A stretch of 38,846 nt of DNA, from assembly GCA_010031635.1 (NCBI GenBank), contig RGZI01000007.1, positions 1 through 38,846 on the forward strand, written 5' to 3'. Numbering within the stretch: position 1 is the first letter of the stretch; every line of letters starts with the position of its first letter. This stretch comes from Actinomycetota bacterium (GTDB lineage: Bacteria; Actinomycetota; Actinomycetes; Nanopelagicales; Nanopelagicaceae). The position numbers and the translations under genes are program-made. This document shows positions 1-8,548 of the stretch, piece after piece. The notes below the pieces were generated by a model. The model saw only the letters and a program-made list of their open reading frames with translations. It was not told the DNA's origin and did not search any database.

Positions 1-460
1 CGTTAGCTAATTCGAGATTTGCTGGGATCGTGACCACATAATTTTCAGCGACAACAATGACTTTCGAATATCCACCTTGAGCAACGGTTACTCCATCGCG
101 TTCTAAACCATTGTAAGTACCGGTCATGCCCTCCATGCAATATTGCTCTACACCGGCTAAACAATTTTCACATTTGCGGCAAGAGTCAACAAAGACGCCA
201 ACTCCTACAATTTGTCCAACGGAGAACTTCTTCGCCTTGTCACCGACAGCAATTACTTTTCCAACAATTTCATGTCCTGGAACCATCGGGAATAATGATG
301 ATCCCCACTCTTCACGAACCTGATGGATATCTGAATGACAGATACCGGCATAGGTGATCTCAATCACCACATCCTCAGATCTAGGCTCACGTCTTTCAAA
401 ATCAAAGGGTGCAATTTTAGCGCCAGCAGTTAAGGCAGCGTATCCACGTGTTTTTAACAT
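1..460 (-). CDS. Zinc-dependent alcohol dehydrogenase (YahK/cinnamyl type), partial
   Basis: This gene runs off the left edge, so only the N-terminal ~153 residues are present. The translation, read directly from the minus strand, begins MLKTRGYAAL. It carries the catalytic zinc signature of medium-chain alcohol dehydrogenases (GICHSD with a following VPGHE), then a structural-zinc cysteine cluster (SCRKCENC...C). The run GVGVFVDSCRKC and the TYNG stretch resemble NADP-dependent aldehyde reductases of the YahK/AdhC group, which reduce a broad range of aldehydes in the cytoplasm. The ATG at 460 follows an AGAGAG ribosome site. The gene diverges from the ABC-F gene across about 80 bp. The Rossmann NAD(P)-binding half lies outside the window, so cofactor choice cannot be judged. 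Family assignment is firm; substrate is unknown. Confidence 0.85.
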   Translation of the reverse strand, partial: MLKTRGYAALTAGAKIAPFDFERREPRSEDVVIEITYAGICHSDIHQVREEWGSSLFPMVPGHEIVGKVIAVGDKAKKFSVGQIVGVGVFVDSCRKCENCLAGVEQYCMEGMTGTYNGLERDGVTVAQGGYSKVIVVAENYVVTIPANLELAN

Positions 461-541
461 TTATTCTCTCTTGATTGATTGAATAGATAACAGATAAATT
501 TCGGAGTTATTTACTGATTTCATGAATTATAACCGGAAACC

Positions 542-2179
542 GTGAAAGTCTCGCATCCGTATCGTGAGATGATCTCTCATGTGATCGCTACTTCGAGTTT
601 AGAGCTACGTGCAGGCGCTCGACTTTTGGTCTCCGGAGTGAGTATCCGAATAAATAGCGGTGATCGAATTGGTTTTGTTGGCAGAAATGGTGCCGGGAAA
701 AGCACTCTAGCGAAAGTATTAGCAGGTCAAACATTACCGGCTGGTGGTCAAGTAAATCGAAGCGGCACTATTGGGTATCTTCCACAAGATCCTCGAACAG
801 GTGATGAAGCAGGCACGGTTTTAGATCGAATTTTGTCGGTGCGTGGATTAGATCTAATTGTAGAGCGAATGCGCCAAGCTGAAGAGGCGATGGCTACTAC
901 GGAAGGTGAGGAGTTAGAAGCAGTCCTGGCTAAGTATTCAAGAGCTGATAGCGAATTTAATGCAGCAGGTGGTTATTCGGCAACTGCTGAGGCGGAGGCT
1001 ATCGCCACAAATTTAGGGATTCCAGAAAGATTATTTGACCAAAACATTGGGTCGTTGAGCGGTGGTCAACGCAGAAGAGTGGAGTTAGCGCGGATTCTTT
1101 TTAGCGGTGCCGAAACTTTATTGCTAGATGAACCTACAAACCATTTGGATGCTGATTCCATCAACTGGTTACGCGAATTTTTAGCAAAGTATTCGGGTGG
1201 CTTAGTTGTCATCAGTCACGATGTTGCCTTAATCGAAACGGTAGTTAATAAAGTATTTTATCTAGACGCCAATCGAAATGTTATCGACGTGTACAACATG
1301 GGATGGAAAAAATATTTACAACAACGAGAAGCCGATGAGCATCGCCGTAAAAGTGAGCGAGCCAATGCGGAAAAACGAGCCGCCATTCTTGAGAAGCAAG
1401 CCGAGAAAATGCGCGCGAAGGCAACCAAAGCTAAAGCCGCACAGGGTATGTTCCGTCGTGCCGAGAAATTACTTTCTAATCTTGAAGATGAACGTAAAAG
1501 TGATCGTGTGGCAAGGCTACGGTTTCCAACTCCATCTCCTTGTGGAAAGACGCCACTGTCGGCCACTGGTTTGAGTAAATCTTATGGTTCACTTGAAATC
1601 TTTACTGATGTGGATCTGGCAATCGACAAAGGATCCCGAGTTGTGATTCTGGGTTTAAATGGTGCCGGCAAAACCACTTTATTGCGGATATTAGCGGGGG
1701 AGTTGGAATCAGATACAGGTGAAGTTGTCGCCGGTCATGGATTGAAAATTGGGTATTACGCGCAGGAACATGAATCTTTAGATTATGAGAGAACTGTTCT
1801 CGAAAATATGTTGAGTTCTGCTGATGATATTCGCGAACCAGAGGCCCGTAATGTTTTAGGTTCCTTTTTGTTTTCAGGTGATGATGTTAAAAAACCGGTA
1901 AAGGTCTTAAGTGGTGGGGAAAAAACTAGACTCGCCCTTGCGATGTTAGTTGTGAGCGCTGCAAATGTGCTTTTATTAGATGAACCTACCAACAACTTAG
2001 ACCCAGCTTCACGCGATGAAATTCTAGGTGCATTAAGTGAATATCAAGGTTCAGTTATTTTAGTTTCACATGATGAAGGCGCAGTCATTTCCTTAAAACC
2101 AGAACGTGTTCTTTTGCTACCTGATGGGGAAGAGGATTTATGGAATGAGGAGTATCTAGATTTAATAATGTTGGAATAA
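542..2179 (+). CDS. ABC-F family ATP-binding protein
   Basis: A duplicated ATPase without membrane segments, as in the ABC-F proteins that act on ribosomes (translation factors or antibiotic protection). Domain 1 has Walker A GRNGAGKST, signature LSGGQRRRVELA and Walker B LLLDEPTNHLD. A charged, alanine-rich linker follows (residues ~255-330, likely coiled coil). Domain 2 has GLNGAGKTT, LSGGEKTRLALA and LLLDEPTNNLD. The length of 545 residues is normal for the family. The start is uncertain. GTG 542 lies 8 bases after a TATAAC box and could be leaderless, but family N-termini usually begin nearer ATG 569 or GTG 581, just before the TSSLELRAGARLL stretch. Which ABC-F subgroup it belongs to cannot be settled by eye. 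Confidence 0.9.
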   Translation: MKVSHPYREMISHVIATSSLELRAGARLLVSGVSIRINSGDRIGFVGRNGAGKSTLAKVLAGQTLPAGGQVNRSGTIGYLPQDPRTGDEAGTVLDRILSVRGLDLIVERMRQAEEAMATTEGEELEAVLAKYSRADSEFNAAGGYSATAEAEAIATNLGIPERLFDQNIGSLSGGQRRRVELARILFSGAETLLLDEPTNHLDADSINWLREFLAKYSGGLVVISHDVALIETVVNKVFYLDANRNVIDVYNMGWKKYLQQREADEHRRKSERANAEKRAAILEKQAEKMRAKATKAKAAQGMFRRAEKLLSNLEDERKSDRVARLRFPTPSPCGKTPLSATGLSKSYGSLEIFTDVDLAIDKGSRVVILGLNGAGKTTLLRILAGELESDTGEVVAGHGLKIGYYAQEHESLDYERTVLENMLSSADDIREPEARNVLGSFLFSGDDVKKPVKVLSGGEKTRLALAMLVVSAANVLLLDEPTNNLDPASRDEILGALSEYQGSVILVSHDEGAVISLKPERVLLLPDGEEDLWNEEYLDLIMLE

Positions 2180-2181
2180 AG

Positions 2182-2730
2182 TTAGAATTCGAAAATTGCA
2201 TTGATTCTGTGGCCTGGATGATCTACTGCAATCTTATTTCTTCCGTTTAAGAATGGAATTTCCCCTAAAACAACTGAACCCAGGATTTCCGCTCCAGTTA
2301 AACCAACCAATGTAATTCCAGCACTTAGGGTTCCACCAGTAGCCAGTACATCATCAACAATGATCACTTTATCTAATTGGCCTAATTGATCTTTATGCAA
2401 CTCAAGTGCATCAAATCCGTACTCGAGTGCGTATTGAACCTTATGAACTTCTCGTGGAAGTTTTCCAGGTTTACGTAACAAAACAAATCCCAAATTGTGT
2501 CTTGCTGCTATCGCCGCTGCAAATACAAAGCCACGGGCCTCCAAGCCAGCGACGTGCGTTGCTCCCGATATAGATCCGGCCATAGCATCTACGCATAAAG
2601 TAAATGCTTGTGCATTGGCAACCAACGGGGTTATATCTTTGAAAATTACACCAGGCTTTGGATAATCCGGAACATCTTTGATTAGCGCTTGGGCTTTTGA
2701 AAGGGAATTGATCTTTTCGATATTTTCCAA
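2182..2730 (-). CDS. apt: Adenine phosphoribosyltransferase
   Basis: Converts adenine and PRPP to AMP in purine salvage (cytoplasmic). The 182-residue length fits the family. The PRPP-binding loop VIIVDDVLATGGTL is intact, and the N-terminal DYPKPGVIFKDITPL block is the usual Apt hood/substrate region. GLEARGF, which binds the base, is also present. It is the last gene of a minus-strand run: the membrane protein upstream ends 5 bases before the Apt start codon, so the two are almost certainly cotranscribed. It converges on the ABC-F gene with only 2 bases between stop codons. In many actinobacteria apt lies between secF and relA. Those neighbours are absent here, so apt has moved in this lineage. 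Confidence 0.93.
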   Translation of the reverse strand: MENIEKINSLSKAQALIKDVPDYPKPGVIFKDITPLVANAQAFTLCVDAMAGSISGATHVAGLEARGFVFAAAIAARHNLGFVLLRKPGKLPREVHKVQYALEYGFDALELHKDQLGQLDKVIIVDDVLATGGTLSAGITLVGLTGAEILGSVVLGEIPFLNGRNKIAVDHPGHRINAIFEF

Positions 2731-2735
2731 TTTAT

Positions 2736-3011
2736 TTAATCTTCACGCAATGGTTTTGGTGGTGTTGATTTTACCCAACGCCAGACTGCAAGTAACGAGC
2801 AGGTTAAACCAATTAAACCCATCACAGTGCCGCCAGTGCTCACATTGGATAAAATTAAAGGTCCGCTAATTGACGAAGCCATAACTGAGATGGGCAAGAT
2901 GAAAAAAACGTGCCATTTTTGACGTTTCATGAAAGTTAAACCCAAAGCCAGCGGCGCCAAGATTGCCGGGAAAAACAGGATCATGGCAACCAATAATGCT
3001 AAGTCAGCCAT
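2736..3011 (-). CDS. Small membrane protein of unknown function
   Basis: 91 residues with about three predicted membrane segments: residues ~4-26 (LALLVAMILFFPAILAPLAL), ~34-55 and ~60-80. It ends in a short charged tail. I do not recognise the family. The start is well supported by AGGCGGAAG about 6 bases before the ATG. It lies between a quinone oxidoreductase gene (33 bases upstream) and apt (5 bases downstream) on the same strand, so a three-gene operon is likely. There is no signal-peptide cleavage site or lipobox. The tight coupling suggests a genuine gene, but no function can be proposed from context alone. Confidence 0.65.
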   Translation of the reverse strand: MADLALLVAMILFFPAILAPLALGLTFMKRQKWHVFFILPISVMASSISGPLILSNVSTGGTVMGLIGLTCSLLAVWRWVKSTPPKPLRED

Positions 3012-3044
3012 TAATCTTCCGCCTTTCTTAAACCTGCAGCAAAT

Positions 3045-4022
3045 TTATCCTGTTGTGAAGGCTAACTTACCGCCAGCCATGCCACTTTCAAGTAAGCGAT
3101 GAGCTTTAGCGGCCTCCTCGAAGGTAAAAAGTTGAAGTGGAGGCAGTTCTAAATCGCCAGATAGTTGGGCACTAACAAGATCGTTAATCCGTTCTTTTTT
3201 CTCGGCAAAAGTGGATATGAAATCTGAAAGGGTTGGACGGGATAAGTAAATGGAGTTTCTAGTCAAAGTTAATGGATTGATTGGTTCAACTGGTCCACTA
3301 GCAGCACCGTAAAGGACCATGTCACCCCTTCTTCCCACAAGCTCTATGGTTTGGCTAAAAGTATCTTTTCCGACGCTGTCATAAACAACATTGACTCCCA
3401 AACCTTTGGTTAAAACCTTTACCTGTTCCATTATTTCTGCATAGGTACAACTGTGTTCAAAACCTAATTGCTGCAACTTTTCAACTTTTGCAGGGGTGGA
3501 GGTAACTGGAATAACTCGTGCCCCGGCACGTCTCAATAATTGAATTAAGACAGATCCGACACCACCTGAGGCTGCAGTAACAAGAGCAGTAGTTTTTGAC
3601 GAAGCCACATGTGAAGAAGTTGCCAGAAAGTGAGCGGTTAATCCTTGCAAAAGTAGCGGTAATAATTTTTCTGGAGCGATATTTGCTGGCAACGGAATCA
3701 ACTGATCCTCATCAAGAGTCAAAAATTGAGCATATGATTTTGCACCGCCAGTCCAACCAACCCGATCACCGACTTTGAAATTTTGAAGTGGGATCGAACT
3801 TTCCAAGATGATTCCGATACCTTCTACCCCTAAAATCCCGGGAAAGTTCATTGGTCTTTCGCCCCGTCGTTGATAAATATCGAAAAAATTAATGCCAGCC
3901 ATTTCGACTTGAATTAAAATTTGTTCGCCAGGATTATGTGAAGGGATAGGCGTAGGAAACTCCTCTACTTGAAGTAGATCAGGTGAACCCACGCTTTTGA
4001 TAGAAATCGCCCGCACAAACAC
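3045..4022 (-). CDS. Quinone oxidoreductase-like zinc-independent MDR protein
   Basis: 325 residues of the medium-chain dehydrogenase/reductase superfamily without the zinc ligands of alcohol dehydrogenases, as in NADPH:quinone reductase (Qor). The N-terminal half has the GroES-like fold pattern (AGINFFDIYQRRG, then LGVEGIG and GDRVGW). The Rossmann segment has the variant AASGGVGSVLIQLLRRAGA, which fits NADPH binding. Such enzymes reduce quinones or enones in the cytoplasm; the actual substrate is unknown. It leads the minus-strand run with the small membrane protein and apt, and begins about 30 bases downstream of the tRNA-Leu gene on the same strand. It looks full length. Confidence 0.87.
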   Translation of the reverse strand: MFVRAISIKSVGSPDLLQVEEFPTPIPSHNPGEQILIQVEMAGINFFDIYQRRGERPMNFPGILGVEGIGIILESSIPLQNFKVGDRVGWTGGAKSYAQFLTLDEDQLIPLPANIAPEKLLPLLLQGLTAHFLATSSHVASSKTTALVTAASGGVGSVLIQLLRRAGARVIPVTSTPAKVEKLQQLGFEHSCTYAEIMEQVKVLTKGLGVNVVYDSVGKDTFSQTIELVGRRGDMVLYGAASGPVEPINPLTLTRNSIYLSRPTLSDFISTFAEKKERINDLVSAQLSGDLELPPLQLFTFEEAAKAHRLLESGMAGGKLAFTTG

Positions 4023-4054
4023 CCCGTCTCGGATTGATATATCGCTAATGATTG

Positions 4055-4138
4055 TGACCGAACGGGGACTTGAACCCCGAATCCCTTGCGAGAACTAGCA
4101 CCTCAAGCTAGCGCGTCTGCCAATTCCGCCACCCGGTC
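4055..4138 (-). tRNA. tRNA-Leu(GAG)
   Basis: Read on the minus strand, an 84-base class II tRNA can be folded by hand. The acceptor stem is GACCGGG against TTCGGTC (two G-U pairs). The D-arm follows TGGCGGAATTGG. The anticodon stem is CTAGC/GCTAG around the 7-base loop TTGAGGT, which places GAG at 34-36. The extra arm TCTC-GCAA-GGGA is short, and the T-arm is CGGGG-TTCAAGT-CCCCG. The anticodon reads CUC and CUU. The discriminator base is A and no CCA is encoded. No repeat or integrase gene suggests use as an attachment site. Confidence 0.95.
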
Positions 4139-4204
4139 AGATGATGTTGAGCGGTACCCTACCAAAATCACGGTTTAGAGTTCAAAGTGGGGGAGAATAC
4201 CTAA

Positions 4205-5438
4205 ATGCGAGGCACTGATTACGAACAACTTGAGAATGAAGCTGTATCGATATGTCAGAAATTGATCCAAATCCCCAGTGTAAATTTTGGCGAAGGAAAT
4301 GGAAATGAAAAAGAGATTGCAATTTACGTAAGTAAGTTTTTAACCGATTGCGGGGTTGCTAATCAAATTATAGATAGCGCACCAAATCGTTCAAATGTAA
4401 TTGCTCGCATTAAAGGTGTGGATAGTTCTCGCCCAGGTTTAGTTTTGCATGGACATCTAGATACGGTTCCAGCGACCGTAGCAGATTGGAAACATGATCC
4501 ATGGTCTGGTGAAATCATTGATGGAGAGATATGTCCCACCACGAGATATTGTTTTAGCTTTTTTTGCAGATGAAGAAGCCGGTTCATTATTTGGTTCAAG
4601 ATGGTTGGTACAGAACCATCCTGAACTTTTCAAAAATTGTTCTGAAGCGATTTCAGAGGTTGGTGGTTTTTCGGCGACACTGCCCAATGGAAAAAGATTT
4701 TATTTAATTGAAAATGCTGAAAAGGGTTTCCATTGGATGCGTTTAATTTCTGAGGGAACAGCAGGACATGGTTCGATGATCAATTTAGAAAACGCAATAA
4801 CTGCCCTAAGCCAAAGTGTGGCGAAAATCGGAACTTATAACTGGCCTGTCCGTCAAACGCAGACTGTTAATTTTTTTCTGGGCAAAGTTGCCGAAGCCTG
4901 CGAGATGAAATATGACCCAGAACATCCAGAAAATATCGTCGCCCAACTTGGATCGATGGCCAAGATGATTGGGGCTACAACTCGGAACACCGCTAACCCA
5001 ACAATGTTGGCATCTGGTTACAAAGCAAATGTGATCCCGCAAACCGCGACTGCAACAATTGATGGTCGTTTTTTACCGGGCCACGAAGAAGAGTTCATGT
5101 CAACTATCCATTCATTATTAAATGAAGGTGTACGTATCGAAACAATTGCAACAGATGCAGCGCTTGAATTTCCGTTTGAAGGCAAATTAGTTGACGCAAT
5201 GTGCGCGGCGATTATCTCGGAGGATCCAGAAGGAATACCAGTTCCTTATTGCATGAGTGGTGGAACGGATAACAAAGCTTTAGCGATGCTGGGTATAACT
5301 GGTTTTGGTTTTGCCCCACTCAAATTACCGCCTGATTTGGATTTCATGGCGTTATTTCATGGGATAAATGAGCGAGTTCCGGTTAGCTCAATAAAATTTG
5401 GCGTTCGGGTACTAGATAAATTTTTACAAAATTGTTAG
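4205..5438 (+). pseudogene. M20-family metallopeptidase, disrupted by internal deletion with frameshift
   Basis: Two reading frames together make one M20/M25/M40 metallohydrolase (ArgE/DapE-like, usually removing an acyl group or hydrolysing a short peptide). The first, 4205-4573, holds the N-terminal region with metal-ligand motif LVLHGHLDTVPA and DWKHDPWSGEI. The second is open from 4494 to 5438 and resumes at PPRDIVLAFFADEEAGS, with the dimerisation domain (GTAGHGSM) and the C-terminal LSGGTD-like SGGTDNKALA. Between GEI and PPRD the family normally has a WGRGAVDMKD block, which includes the bridging metal-binding Asp. It is missing here and the frame changes at about 4530. The loss must be 3k+2 bases; I estimate about 80. 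Both flanks are otherwise well conserved, so the event is recent or an assembly error. The neighbouring DUF5703 gene is a usual partner. Confidence 0.85.
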
Positions 5439-5441
5439 TTA

Positions 5442-5669
5442 TTAATTAGCCAACGAAAGTTGCGGCTTAATAATCCGGCGGCGTAAGGTCACCAAATGCC
5501 GACCATCTGGATAAATGCGGACTCGATCTAATATCCAACTACCCAATTCGGCTCTTTCTACCAACATGGACCGAACCACATTAATTTTCATCCCTTTTGG
5601 GATTTGAATTGTTTGATATTCGTAAGAGTTAGTAGGTTGAATTTCAATCGCCTGCCTCTGAAATATCAT
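5442..5669 (-). CDS. DUF5703 family protein
   Basis: A 75-residue actinobacterial protein of unknown function. The core YEYQTIQIPKG, then LVERAELGSWILDRVRIYPDG and TLRRRIIKP, matches my memory of DUF5703, which is commonly found beside an M20-family peptidase gene. Here it converges on the broken M20 gene with 3 bases between stop codons. Its start at 5669 overlaps the end of the aldo/keto reductase gene by 26 bases, so the two are likely cotranscribed. No membrane segment or known catalytic motif is visible. The start has only a weak ribosome site. Confidence 0.75.
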   Translation of the reverse strand: MIFQRQAIEIQPTNSYEYQTIQIPKGMKINVVRSMLVERAELGSWILDRVRIYPDGRHLVTLRRRIIKPQLSLAN

Positions 5670-6585
5670 TCAAAGCTGAGCGCACTAGCTCCGGCAAAAC
5701 TAAATCATTTGATCTCAGAGCACCACGTAATTGCGCAGAGGTACGAGCACCGACAATGGCGCTGGAAATTCCAGGTGCGTCCCTCACCCAACTTAATGCA
5801 ATTTCAAGAGGGGCGGCTCCTAATCCATCGGCTGCGGTACTTACTGCGGTCACAATTTGTTTAGAGGGAGCATCAAGATAATTTGCCACAAATGGTCCTA
5901 GGTGTGGACTTGCTCCACGTGAATCAGCCGGAATTCCATTTTGATATTTTCCAGTTAAAACCCCTCGACCTAAAGGAGACCATGCTAAAACACCTACTCC
6001 TAAATTTTGAGCACATGGTAAAACTTCTTTCTCGATCTTGCGGTTAAGGAGTGAGTACTCATTGTGAGTTGCGCAAATTTCGGCACGACCAGCCCCTGAA
6101 CTTTGCAAAGTTATAGCGCGCGCGCTTTGCCATCCTGAAAAATTTGAAATGCCGGCATATCTAACGCGACCAGAGTTAACCGCTATATCAATTGCCGAAA
6201 GAGTTTCTTCCACTCTTACAGTCGGATCCCATGCATGTATCTGCCATAAATCAAGATAAGATGTATGTAATCTCTTTAAGGATTCATCCAAATCTCTTAG
6301 TAGCGCTCCACGCGAATTATCAATCTCACGTCCTACGATTCCGGCTTTTGTGGCGATTACTACATCTTCGCGCTGAATCATGGTTCCTATCAATCCACCG
6401 ATAACCCGTTCGCTATCTCCATCGCAGTAACTTGCAGCTGTATCGATAAAGGTGCCACCAGATTCGGTGAAAATGCGCAACTGCTCGGCGGCTTCATGCT
6501 CATCCGTATCGCGGCCCCAGGTCATAGTGCCGAGACCAATCGCAGAGACCCGTAATCCACTATTGCCTAGTTGTCGTTGTTCCAA
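5644..6585 (-). CDS. Aldo/keto reductase
   Basis: 313 residues with the (beta/alpha)8 aldo/keto reductase pattern. The N-terminus reads RQLGNSGLRVSAIGLGTMTWG. The catalytic tetrad is visible as Asp and Tyr in IDTAASY, Lys in VIATKAG and His in LWQIHAWDP. The C-terminal NADPH-binding block is IVGARTSAQL. It reduces carbonyls using NADPH in the cytoplasm; substrate is unknown. The start is a TTG at 6585, supported by AAGGAG nine bases upstream. No in-frame ATG precedes the conserved region. It overlaps DUF5703 downstream and diverges from the histidine-phosphatase gene across 72 bases. Confidence 0.9.
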   Translation of the reverse strand: MEQRQLGNSGLRVSAIGLGTMTWGRDTDEHEAAEQLRIFTESGGTFIDTAASYCDGDSERVIGGLIGTMIQREDVVIATKAGIVGREIDNSRGALLRDLDESLKRLHTSYLDLWQIHAWDPTVRVEETLSAIDIAVNSGRVRYAGISNFSGWQSARAITLQSSGAGRAEICATHNEYSLLNRKIEKEVLPCAQNLGVGVLAWSPLGRGVLTGKYQNGIPADSRGASPHLGPFVANYLDAPSKQIVTAVSTAADGLGAAPLEIALSWVRDAPGISSAIVGARTSAQLRGALRSNDLVLPELVRSALNDISEAGD

Positions 6586-6657
6586 CTGCGTGCACTCCTT
6601 TAGAAGGTTTTACAAGTTTTCGGCTAACCTCTCCGGAGGGTATCTAAGGGAGGCTCG

Positions 6658-7344
6658 TTGGCAAGCATTATTTTGGTGCGACACTCAAGAAGTACTGCGA
6701 ATACTGCAGGAGTTCTTGCCGGCCAAGCCCCTGCAATCGCGTTGGATGAAGTTGGCTTTACTCAAGCACAAGGGCTGGTTTCCCGCATTGGTGAAATTGA
6801 AATTAAACGTGTTATTTCTAGCCCGCTACAAAGGTGTCTGGAGACCATAACTCCTTGGCATACCGCTCACGGCAAATCAACTATTGAGATAGACCATAAT
6901 TTTATCGAATCAGATTACGGTAGTTGGACGGGGCAAAAATTAAGTGAATTATCTAAAGAACCATTATGGAAAGAGGTCCAGAAAGAACCATCAAAGGTGA
7001 CATTTCCAGCAGGTGAAAGTTTTAAAGCGATGTTTAATCGAGTATCAAAAGGGTTGGATCAAATTATTGACAGTTTAGATGATGATGACAATGTAATTAT
7101 TGTCAGTCATGGCGATATTATTAAGTTGGCTATTGCCAAGATTTTGGATTTACCTATTGATAATTTCCAAAAATTAGTGATAGACCCAGCATCTATTTCG
7201 ATCGTAAAAGTAGAAAAGCAAGATGAATCAAAAAGAACTGCCCTGATTTCCATGAATGAATCCGGGACTCCTTTAAGCAAGTTGCTAGAGAATAAAGAAT
7301 TAGCTGGCCTTGGTGGCGGTAAAGGTGATGGTGGAGGAGCATGA
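6658..7344 (+). CDS. Histidine phosphatase superfamily protein (MSMEG_4193-like)
   Basis: 228 residues of the phosphoglycerate-mutase-like phosphatases. The phosphohistidine motif is RHSRSTANT near the N-terminus (usual RHG with Ser in place of Gly). It is followed by SSPLQRCLET, the acid residue in ESDYGSWTG, and the second catalytic histidine in VSHGDIIKL. The glycine-rich tail ends GGGKGDGGGA. It starts at a TTG with GGGAGG six bases upstream. It is the first gene of a conserved actinobacterial run (phosphatase, DUF3090, SCO1664-like, mshC) and overlaps DUF3090 by 4 bases, implying translational coupling. The substrate of this group is, as far as I know, not established. Confidence 0.87.
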   Translation: MASIILVRHSRSTANTAGVLAGQAPAIALDEVGFTQAQGLVSRIGEIEIKRVISSPLQRCLETITPWHTAHGKSTIEIDHNFIESDYGSWTGQKLSELSKEPLWKEVQKEPSKVTFPAGESFKAMFNRVSKGLDQIIDSLDDDDNVIIVSHGDIIKLAIAKILDLPIDNFQKLVIDPASISIVKVEKQDESKRTALISMNESGTPLSKLLENKELAGLGGGKGDGGGA

Positions 7345-7865
7345 GTAGGAATATTTTTGATTTCCAAAACCCAGAACGATTTGTTGCCGGAACTGTTGGC
7401 ATGCCAGGTGAAAGAACTTTCTATTTGCAAGCCAAAGAAGGAATTAAAATTTCCTCTATCAGTTTAGAGAAAAGCCAAGTTGCATTACTTGCTGAGAGAA
7501 TTCTTAACCTACTTAAAGAGATGAACTTGCCCCCAAAATCAGTTGTACTAAAAGTTGATGATGCTCCGCTAGAACTACCTTTGATGGATGATTTCCGAGT
7601 CGGGGTGATCTCTATCGCGTGGGATCCGCAGACGCAACGTTTAATAATTGAAGCCCAAGCCGGAGAATCAGAAGAAGTCGTGGATCACCAGATTACTGAG
7701 GGACCTGATCTTTTTAGAGTCACCTTAACTTCCAGCATGGCGAAAAGTTTTGCTTTGCGTTCAAATGCATTGGTAAAAGCTGGTCGACCTCCTTGTCAAT
7801 TTTGTGGAAATCCCTTGGACCCTTCAGCGCACTTGTGTCCGAGATCTAATGGTTATCGACGTTAA
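7341..7865 (+). CDS. DUF3090 family protein with C-terminal zinc ribbon-like end
   Basis: 174 residues. The N-terminus (IFDFQNPERFVAGTVG) and C-terminus (CQFCGNPLDPSAHLCPRSNGYRR) match the DUF3090 family. The last 25 residues hold CxxC and a further HxC, so a small metal site is likely. Function is unknown. It overlaps the phosphatase upstream by 4 bases (ATGA) and the SCO1664-like gene downstream by 17 bases. This keeps the phosphatase, DUF3090 and kinase-fold protein in one transcript, as in other Actinobacteria. The constant association suggests one process, but that process is not known to me. Confidence 0.85.
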   Translation: MSRNIFDFQNPERFVAGTVGMPGERTFYLQAKEGIKISSISLEKSQVALLAERILNLLKEMNLPPKSVVLKVDDAPLELPLMDDFRVGVISIAWDPQTQRLIIEAQAGESEEVVDHQITEGPDLFRVTLTSSMAKSFALRSNALVKAGRPPCQFCGNPLDPSAHLCPRSNGYRR

Positions 7866-8547
7866 AGAGGCGATAACTAACAACCCGATAGAGATATTGG
7901 GGAGGCTAGTTGATGCCTCCAACGCAACTCTTTTTGGGGTGCTAGCGGAAACCCAGATCAATGTTATTTACAAACCAATTTCAGGTGAGCGCCCACTTTG
8001 GGATTTCGAAGAGGGATCTTTAGCTGGCCGGGAAGTGGCGGCCTATTTAACTAGTGAGTTTATGGATTTTAACCTTGTTCCTTTTACAACTTTGCGTGAA
8101 GGCCCATTTGGGTTAGGCATGGTGCAACATTGGATTGAAGTTGATGAATCTTTTGAAATTATTGAATTTTCACAAAGTGATGATGGAAGATTGCGAAAGA
8201 TGGCGCTCTTTGATGCGATTATCAATAACACTGATCGCAAAATTGGACATCTCTTACCAACGCAAGAAGGGGAAATATTCGGTTGCGATCACGGGGTGAC
8301 ATTTCATGTGGAGGATAAGTTACGGACCGTTCTATGGCAGTGGCGGGGAACTCCGCTAAACCAAACAGAGATAGCGAAACTGGAAAGTTTTATCACTAAT
8401 TTCGAAAAATGGAGTGATTTAATTGCAGATTTGCTGACCGATGATGAGAAAGAGATCACGAAGCAACGAACCCTAGAGCTTTTAGATTCAGGCAGATTTC
8501 CTTTCCCCTCCGAGGATTGGCCTGCGATTCCCTGGCCTCCGGTTTAG
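7849..8547 (+). CDS. SCO1664 family protein, PI3/PI4-kinase-like fold
   Basis: About 232 residues from ATG 7849. The ORF track starts at 7804, but that adds 15 residues deep inside DUF3090 in another frame, while 7849 directly precedes the conserved region. The family pattern is visible: KPISGERPLWDFEEGSL (nucleotide loop and Lys), the TTLREGPFGLGMVQHWIE block, ALFDAIINNTDRKIGHLL (catalytic-loop-like, with Asn-Asp-Arg) and FGCDHGVTFHVEDKLRTVLW (metal-binding Asp). This resembles a lipid-kinase or HipA-type catalytic core, so ATP-dependent phosphotransfer is plausible but unproven. It sits between DUF3090 and mshC. Confidence 0.82.
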   Translation: MVIDVKEAITNNPIEILGRLVDASNATLFGVLAETQINVIYKPISGERPLWDFEEGSLAGREVAAYLTSEFMDFNLVPFTTLREGPFGLGMVQHWIEVDESFEIIEFSQSDDGRLRKMALFDAIINNTDRKIGHLLPTQEGEIFGCDHGVTFHVEDKLRTVLWQWRGTPLNQTEIAKLESFITNFEKWSDLIADLLTDDEKEITKQRTLELLDSGRFPFPSEDWPAIPWPPV

Positions 8548-8548
8548 G

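Noticed and set aside
1258-1574. Overlapping ORFs inside the ABC-F linker on both strands
   Set aside because: They lie wholly within the intact ABC-F frame in a low-complexity, charged region and resemble no known protein.
4055-4138. tRNA-Leu as an integration site for a mobile element
   Set aside because: No integrase, no duplicated tRNA 3' end and ordinary chromosomal genes on both sides.
4457-4687. Minus-strand ORFs across the M20 junction (4363-4599 and 4457-4687)
   Set aside because: They are shadows of the coding frames, with no ribosome site and no recognisable protein pattern.
4205-5438. Programmed frameshift or translational bypass as the explanation for the split M20 and MalG genes
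   Set aside because: Conserved residues are missing from the DNA itself at both joins. Frameshifting or bypass cannot supply them, and no slippery site or extra coding gap is present.
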